A DNA stretch of 64,000 nt from Pectinophora gossypiella (lineage: Eukaryota > Arthropoda > Insecta > Lepidoptera > Gelechiidae). Location: NCBI RefSeq assembly GCF_024362695.1, contig NC_065433.1, forward strand, positions 2,015,613-2,079,612. The letters run 5' to 3'. Positions 59,226 through 64,000 of the stretch are shown here, in pieces. The position numbers were made by a program, and so were the translations under genes. The notes under the pieces are model-generated. The model was not told the origin of the DNA. It made no database searches and saw only the letters and a program-made list of their open reading frames with translations. Position 1 is the stretch's first letter. The number at the start of each line of letters is the position of its first letter.

Positions 59226-61004
59226 ATGGAAGAGAAGCAGCTTTTCGGTGCCCTCCAGGTGTACCGCGAGCGAGGTGCGTACCTCCGCAGACTCGAACAA
59301 TTTGAAAAATCCAAGGCTTCGTACGATGAAGCTTATAGAAATACCCAAAATGATGTGCGGCTGCTGATCGGGCGCAGCCAAGTATGCGCGGACGCAGTTC
59401 GGCCGCTGCAGGCGTACGACGACGCCGAGCTGGCGCTCAAGCTAGAGCCCAGTAACATGAGCGCGCGCAACATGCAGGCCGTTGCGCTGTACACCATGTC
59501 CGACTTCGAGCGGTCCGTCGTTGTCAACTACCGCGGCTCGAGGTTACGACGGCAACCACCATACTTCATGGAAGGTATCATCCAAGGTTTAGAGACCATA
59601 CAGGACTGTGTCGGCAAAAACTCCGGCCACGTAATGCTCGATTTCTTGCCAATCATAAAAAAACACGAAGAAATGCGAGGGGATGAACACGAACCACAAA
59701 AAGTGTTACGAGTTTCTCGTATTCCCCATCCAGAGCAAGTTAAAAAACTGACGCAAATGCAGGCGCGCAAACATTTGCTTTTGTCGCGGGTGCTTGCTAT
59801 GAAATACCTCGGCCCTATGGCTTATGATAAATTTTTCTTAAAAGAACTTACCGAAGATCCTCGGATTAAGTCCGCGAATTCAAAAGGAAGTAAAGTATTA
59901 CAAAGACTAGTCGACGAAACTCTACAAACGCTTACCGAAAGGCAAGAAATGTTGCGCACTCAACGACCTTACTATAGCATCAAATTAGCTGAAAAGTCAG
60001 TATCGAATTACCAAAATAAGTTCAAGGAACAGCTGCTCCAAAATGAGCGCGTCACAAACACGCGGACAGCTAATCGATTAGTACAACAAATAGAGGCTTG
60101 CATGAGGCAGCGTCGCACCATGGAATTGATAGCAAAAGCTGATCGAATGCAGATGTTCCTTGATACTAAAACTCCACGTACATTACCAGATAAAGAACTA
60201 TTTATAGATCGTTTATATAAGGCTGTGGGAGAAGGTTATCTGTTGCAACACAGGGTCTCTTACAGACTCAGCGAACGCGGTGTTCGACGCCGCATAGCTT
60301 TCTTGATGGGATTACCGGTGGGTCGACCCAAGTCTTATGATTCTGTCATAGCACAGGCTCCTGCTAAAGTCGATATTAAGGTAGCTACTGAACGGGTAGC
60401 GACAAGGCTCGAGATGTGCGAGAATTCTTTTATGAGATGTTGGTTATTGTACGAAATGGCTCGTTTACAAACCACGCAGAAAAACTATGCGCTCGCCAAA
60501 TTTTACGCTAAACGATGTCAACGTGAAGCTCAGGAGCTGAACAGCGTGACTTGGTGGTTGAATGGGTGCTTCGTTCTGATCGGCGGAGACATGCAACAAG
60601 GAAACTCGAACGAAGTGCGCATTGAAGTGGAGGAGGCGTTCAAATGGACGCAGCAAATGCAAGACCCGGAACTGGTACGAACGTTCCTTCTAAAGTGTTA
60701 CGAGATGGCTGCAGAACCGTTCAGTGTGGATGAAACTAAGGCAATAGAACAACGTGAGAAGGACATCCTGAAAGTAATGGACGATACTACGCGCGTTGAG
60801 ACCCAAGTGTTATTCAAGCAGATCTCCCGGTTGCCGCCTGGCCGTCGCTTCCATGTGCTGCCGCGAAAGCGCGAGCATGGGCCGATGACCTCGGAGCGTC
60901 GCAAGCACAGGCAGCGCGGGCTCACCGTCGTCCCGGGGATGGAGAAAGGCTTACCCCCGGAACCGAAGTCTGATACTCTCGGATTCCAAATATTTGACAT
61001 GTAG
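59226..61004 (+). CDS. ODAD4: Outer dynein arm docking complex subunit 4 (ODAD4/TTC25)-like, copy A
   Basis: This is a single uninterrupted ORF of 592 residues. ODAD4 (TTC25) is a TPR protein of the docking complex that fixes outer dynein arms to the doublet microtubule. Residues about 9-110 form three TPR-like units, ending in ALYTMSDFERSVVVNYRGSR, which matches the ALYTMGDFE--L-FY-RG pattern of vertebrate TTC25. Next come NSGHVMLDFLPIIKK, YDKFFLKELTEDPRIKSANS with LVDETLQTL, and TQRPYYSIK. C-terminal TPR-like helices lie around residues 390-480 (CWLLYEMARLQTTQKNYALA). The basic tail ends GFQIFDM. The ATG at 59226 is chosen because the paralogue starts at the same residue (MEEKQL); a TTG lies two codons upstream. 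The gene has no introns, unlike vertebrate ODAD4, so an old retrocopy is possible. Confidence 0.88.
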   Translation: MEEKQLFGALQVYRERGAYLRRLEQFEKSKASYDEAYRNTQNDVRLLIGRSQVCADAVRPLQAYDDAELALKLEPSNMSARNMQAVALYTMSDFERSVVVNYRGSRLRRQPPYFMEGIIQGLETIQDCVGKNSGHVMLDFLPIIKKHEEMRGDEHEPQKVLRVSRIPHPEQVKKLTQMQARKHLLLSRVLAMKYLGPMAYDKFFLKELTEDPRIKSANSKGSKVLQRLVDETLQTLTERQEMLRTQRPYYSIKLAEKSVSNYQNKFKEQLLQNERVTNTRTANRLVQQIEACMRQRRTMELIAKADRMQMFLDTKTPRTLPDKELFIDRLYKAVGEGYLLQHRVSYRLSERGVRRRIAFLMGLPVGRPKSYDSVIAQAPAKVDIKVATERVATRLEMCENSFMRCWLLYEMARLQTTQKNYALAKFYAKRCQREAQELNSVTWWLNGCFVLIGGDMQQGNSNEVRIEVEEAFKWTQQMQDPELVRTFLLKCYEMAAEPFSVDETKAIEQREKDILKVMDDTTRVETQVLFKQISRLPPGRRFHVLPRKREHGPMTSERRKHRQRGLTVVPGMEKGLPPEPKSDTLGFQIFDM

Positions 61005-61513
61005 TAGCATTGTATTTTGTAAGACATTATTTTAACGCTTTAGTATACTTAAAAAAGAATAATGTGATAATTGTATTTTATTTGGTAGACATGTTAAAAC
61101 TACTGTAGCTATTATCTTCCGTGCATCCATTTCAGAACACTTAATACAACCTATAATAGCATACACAAAACTACGATTATTTACAGATACCTGAGACCAA
61201 TACAGACTCAGTTAATTCTCCCCATAGAGCAACACGGACCTCCGCGGAACGGACTCCCCCTACAAAATCATCTATATTGTAATATTACCTCCTTCTGCCA
61301 ATCCTTCTGCAAACAATATTTTCTTTCTTTGATAAACTATAAACTTCTGTCAAATAAAATTACAATTTGACGTTATATAAACAACACATGTTGTGCCAAG
61401 GTTTTTAGATAGTTGTCTTATATTTTGTAGTCGCTATTTATTTATTTGTTTGAATACTTAAGGATTTATTTGTATAAGAATTTATTTAGACACAATTTAC
61501 TATATACATCAAA
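61005..61513 (+). other. Spacer between the ODAD4 copies
   Basis: It holds the 3' flank of copy A, a 25-bp repeat remnant at about 61,225-61,250 (GAGCAACACGGACCTCCGCG, also at 45,999 and, inverted, at 4,083) and the promoter region of copy B. Confidence 0.6.
61399..61506 (+). promoter_or_regulatory. Putative promoter of ODAD4 copy B
   Basis: This is the homologous 5' flank of the second ODAD4 gene, sharing GGTTTTTAGA, AAGGATTTATTTGTATAAGA (partly) and TTTATTTAGACACAATTTAC with the flank of copy A. It lies in the 509-bp spacer between the genes, so each copy probably has its own promoter. No classical core element is certain. Confidence 0.4.
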
Positions 61514-63295
61514 ATGGAAGAAAAACAGCTGTACGGTGCACTGACGGTGTACCGTGAGAGGGGACTGTATCTCCGTCGATTGGAACAGTTCGAAAAATCT
61601 AAGGCCGCGTACGATGAGGCGTTTAAAAACAATCCGGAAGACGTGCGACTGCTCATCGGGCGCAGCCAGGTGTGCGCGGACGCAGTGCGGCCGCAGCAGG
61701 CGTACGACGACGCGCAACTTGCGCTCAAGCTCGTGCCGGGCAACATGAACGCACGCAACATGCAAGCCAACGCCTTATACACCATGTCCGACTTCGAACG
61801 CTCGGTCGTCATGAACTACCGCGGCTACAGGCTGCGGCGACAGCCACCCTACTTCTTAGAAGGTATCAACCAAGGCTTGGAAACCATACAGGATTGTGTA
61901 GGCAAAAACTCGGGCCACGTCATGTTAGATTTCTTACCACTCATCAAGCAAAATGAAGCTCACAAGGTGGACGACACCGAACCTAAAAAAGTGCTTCGCG
62001 TGTCTCGCATACCTTATCCAGAAAAACACAAAAAACTCACGCAGTTAGAGACTCGTCAACATATGATATTATCACGGGTGCTTGCGAATAAATATCTAGG
62101 CCCTATGGCTTATGATAAGTTTTTTCTCCAATCTCTCGCTGAAGACACGCGGTTGAAGAGCGCGAATTCCAAAGGTAGTCAGGAATTGAAAGCCTTAGTA
62201 GACGAAACTTTAAGATCATTATCTGAGCGACAAGAAATGTTGCGGGCTCAACGACCATACTATACTATAAAGTTAGCTGAAAAATCCGAATCCAAACATC
62301 AAACTCAGTACAGAAAACAGTTATTGATCAATGAACGCCAAATAAATACCCGTACAGCAGAGCGCTTAGTAAGACAGATCGAAAAATCTATGAGAGCTGG
62401 TAAAGTCATGGATTTAATTGCTAAAGCGGAACGTATGCAGATATTCCTTGACAGCAAGACTCCGCACACTTTGCCAGATAAAGATCTCTTTATAGACCGC
62501 TTGTATAAGGGTGTGGGAGAAGGATACCTGTCGCAACACAGGCTGTCGTACAAACTGAGCGAGCGAGGCAATCGGCGCCGCATCCAGTTCCTCATGGGCC
62601 TCCCGGTGCCTCGGCCCACTTCTTTCGATTCCGTGATAGCGAATTACCCCTTTAAGTTTGTTGATACCAAATACGCTACTGAAAGAGTCATGGAAAATCT
62701 TGAAATGTGCGAAAATTCGTTCATGAAATGTTGGTTGATGTACGAGCTAGCTCGGCTCCTGACAAGTCAGAAGAATTATGCGCTGGCCAAGTTTTACGCC
62801 AAACGATGTCAGCGTGAAGCGCAGAGTATAGGCAGTGTAACGTGGTGGTTGAACGCGTGCTTTGTGTTAATAAGCGGAGACATGCAGCAAGGCAACACTA
62901 ATGAAGTGAAAGCCGCAGCTGACGAAGCGTTGGATTGGACCAGGCGAGTGCAAGATCCAGAGGGACTGCAAGCATTTCTGACGAAATGTGCGGAATTAGC
63001 GGCTGAGACTGTGGCCGTAGATGAAACGAAGGCTATTGTACACCGTGAGAAACAAATTCTGAAGATTATGGACGACGTTTCCCGCGTAGACACAGAAGTG
63101 TTGTTCAAGCGGATATCGACCGTGCCGGCAGGGCGTCGCTTCTCAGTGCTGCCGCGTAAGCCGGAGCACATGCAGATGACGTCAGAGCGGCGCCGGCGCA
63201 GGCAGCGCGGGCTCACCGTCATACCGGGGATGGAGAAGGGCTTACCTCCGGCACCTAAGTCTGATACTCTCGGATTCCAAAAATTCGATATGTAG
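61514..63295 (+). CDS. ODAD4: Outer dynein arm docking complex subunit 4 (ODAD4/TTC25)-like, copy B
   Basis: This single ORF of 593 residues is a tandem paralogue of the gene 509 bp upstream, about three-quarters identical by eye. It has the same layout: N-terminal TPR block (ALYTMSDFERSVVMNYRGYR), the NSGHVMLDFLPLIKQ segment, the YDKFFLQSLAEDTRLKSANS segment, a C-terminal TPR-like helix set, and a shared basic tail with RQRGLTVIPGMEKGLPPAPK and GFQKFDM. ATG 61514 aligns with ATG 59226 of copy A. Both frames are intact and differences are spread through the protein, which suggests both copies are under selection. Divergence is greatest around residues 35-42, 145-165 and 290-310. A polyadenylation signal AATAAA lies at 63337. 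Confidence 0.88.
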   Translation: MEEKQLYGALTVYRERGLYLRRLEQFEKSKAAYDEAFKNNPEDVRLLIGRSQVCADAVRPQQAYDDAQLALKLVPGNMNARNMQANALYTMSDFERSVVMNYRGYRLRRQPPYFLEGINQGLETIQDCVGKNSGHVMLDFLPLIKQNEAHKVDDTEPKKVLRVSRIPYPEKHKKLTQLETRQHMILSRVLANKYLGPMAYDKFFLQSLAEDTRLKSANSKGSQELKALVDETLRSLSERQEMLRAQRPYYTIKLAEKSESKHQTQYRKQLLINERQINTRTAERLVRQIEKSMRAGKVMDLIAKAERMQIFLDSKTPHTLPDKDLFIDRLYKGVGEGYLSQHRLSYKLSERGNRRRIQFLMGLPVPRPTSFDSVIANYPFKFVDTKYATERVMENLEMCENSFMKCWLMYELARLLTSQKNYALAKFYAKRCQREAQSIGSVTWWLNACFVLISGDMQQGNTNEVKAAADEALDWTRRVQDPEGLQAFLTKCAELAAETVAVDETKAIVHREKQILKIMDDVSRVDTEVLFKRISTVPAGRRFSVLPRKPEHMQMTSERRRRRQRGLTVIPGMEKGLPPAPKSDTLGFQKFDM

Positions 63296-63336
63296 CATTT
63301 ATATTTTATTTTGTAAGATTTTATTTAGTTTTCTGT

Positions 63337-63342
63337 AATAAA
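63337..63342 (+). terminator. Polyadenylation signal AATAAA of ODAD4 copy B
   Basis: AATAAA lies 42 bp after the stop codon of copy B, in an AT-rich 3' flank that partly matches the flank of copy A (GTATTTTGTAAGA / ATTTTATTTTGTAAGA). Copy A has no perfect AATAAA in the first 100 bp after its stop. Confidence 0.55.
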
Positions 63343-63402
63343 TAGAGTAACATGATAAAAATAATATATTTAATTAAAATACTTAGATTTTTGTCACATT
63401 AG

Positions 63403-63497
63403 GGTTCGTCATATACATTTTAGGACTTGGCAGCAAGTTGTCTTCAATTACTGGCTGTGACCACCCCGTTAGAGTTACGGGCGTGAGTTTATGTATG
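63403..63497 (+). mobile_element. Diverged copy of the about 120-bp SINE-like element
   Basis: It has GGTTCGTCATATAC at the start, GCAAGTTGTCTTCAATTACT in the middle and GGGCGTGAGTTTATGTATG at the end. It lies 108 bp after the stop of ODAD4 copy B. Confidence 0.65.
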
Positions 63498-63630
63498 AAA
63501 TATTTAAGGTGACTCTCTTCTGTAGTGTTTGGCTTTCAGTACACAAATAAAACTTAGAAAGTGTATATTTGTTCAGCCTTGTAGTGAATGTAATGCGAGC
63601 CAAATCTACAACAGTCATGTCAAAAATATG

Positions 63631-63950
63631 ATGTGTCTACACTCAGCGGGATCCCCTGTCTAGGAGACATAAGAGTGATGCAGAGAATTAGATCTGAATA
63701 ATAACCTTGACCTTTGTTTTGTTGAACAGAATAAATACAGATCTAAAAGTTAATACCACTTTATACTTCATCAGACTTAACTTTGGGAAATATCCCGCTG
63801 GCTGGAGGTCGGTTAGAAAACTTTGTATTTCCGTTTTTTTAACGGAACAAATTCTGTTTTCAGGATAATTCAGTAGAACAAATTCAGATCTAATTCTCTG
63901 CATCACTCTTATGTCTCCCAGACAGGGGATCCCGCTGAGTGTAGACACAT
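63631..63950. mobile_element. MULE-like MITE, 320 bp, with 9-bp target duplication
   Basis: The ends ATGTGTCTACACTCAGCGGG are inverted over about 69 bp with essentially one mismatch. AAAAATATG is repeated at 63,622-63,630 and 63,951-63,959. Long inverted ends plus a 9-bp duplication fit Mutator-like elements. The near identity of the ends suggests a recent insertion. Confidence 0.82.
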
Positions 63951-64000
63951 AAAAATATGAGAGCGAAGAGAGAGAATAAAATCACCTGATACTGCAACTC

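Larger units (their letters stand above)
63296..64000. other. Right end of the window
   Basis: It holds the 3' flank of ODAD4 copy B, a short tail-sharing element (63,403-63,497), a partial poly(A) retroelement tail (63,596-63,625) and a MULE-like MITE (63,631-63,950). No exon is seen. Confidence 0.6.

Noticed and set aside
59333..61027. Several minus-strand and shifted ORFs over the ODAD4 genes
   Set aside because: Shadows of the long plus-strand coding sequences in CpG-rich stretches.

Overview
The window looks like nuclear DNA of a moth or butterfly (Lepidoptera). It is AT-rich with long introns. It is packed with lepidopteran-style mobile DNA: tRNA-headed SINEs whose 3' tails match LINE tails, Helitrons with a TC start and a CTAG end, fold-back MITEs, and elements ending in GTGAGTTTATGTATGTATG. 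Almost all protein-coding sequence belongs to two parts of one machine, the ciliary/flagellar outer dynein arm.

Positions 10,146-44,910 (+ strand) carry eleven phase-compatible exons of an axonemal outer-arm dynein heavy chain of the DNAH5/DNAH8 (gamma) type. They encode about 693 residues from the end of the N-terminal tail (DHC_N1) into the start of the linker (DHC_N2). The N-terminal exons should lie left of the window and the motor exons right of it. The last visible exon ends in a good splice donor, and I found no later dynein exon up to 64,000.

Positions 59,226-61,004 and 61,514-63,295 (+ strand) hold two intact, intronless, tandem paralogues of ODAD4 (TTC25), a TPR protein of the outer dynein arm docking complex. 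If the dynein gene resumes beyond the right edge, both docking-factor genes are nested in one of its introns in the sense orientation.

The rest is intron or intergenic sequence. At 1-10 kb there are SINEs, a PIF/Harbinger-like MITE, a cluster of RFX/X-box-like sites and a four-copy repeat block. At 10.7-11.3 kb lies a dimeric fold-back element, and at 13.1-15.7 kb two Helitrons, one carrying a LINE RNase H fragment. At 16-34 kb there are SINEs, fold-backs and a 1.79-kb transposon with a paralogous empty site. At 36-45 kb there are clustered exons, a partial exon duplication and MITEs. At 45-59 kb there are LINE pieces, a complete 2.5-kb Helitron with an internal satellite-like array, and SINEs. 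A recent MULE-like MITE lies at 63.6-63.95 kb.

The main unexplained signal is a recurrent CpG-rich module: CCTCY, about 16 nt, then YTCCTGGTAC. It is often followed about 50-95 nt later by GAGCATGCGCA. It occurs about twenty times on both strands in otherwise unrelated sequence. No tool was run: exon limits come from splice signals plus phase, and family names from recognised motifs.
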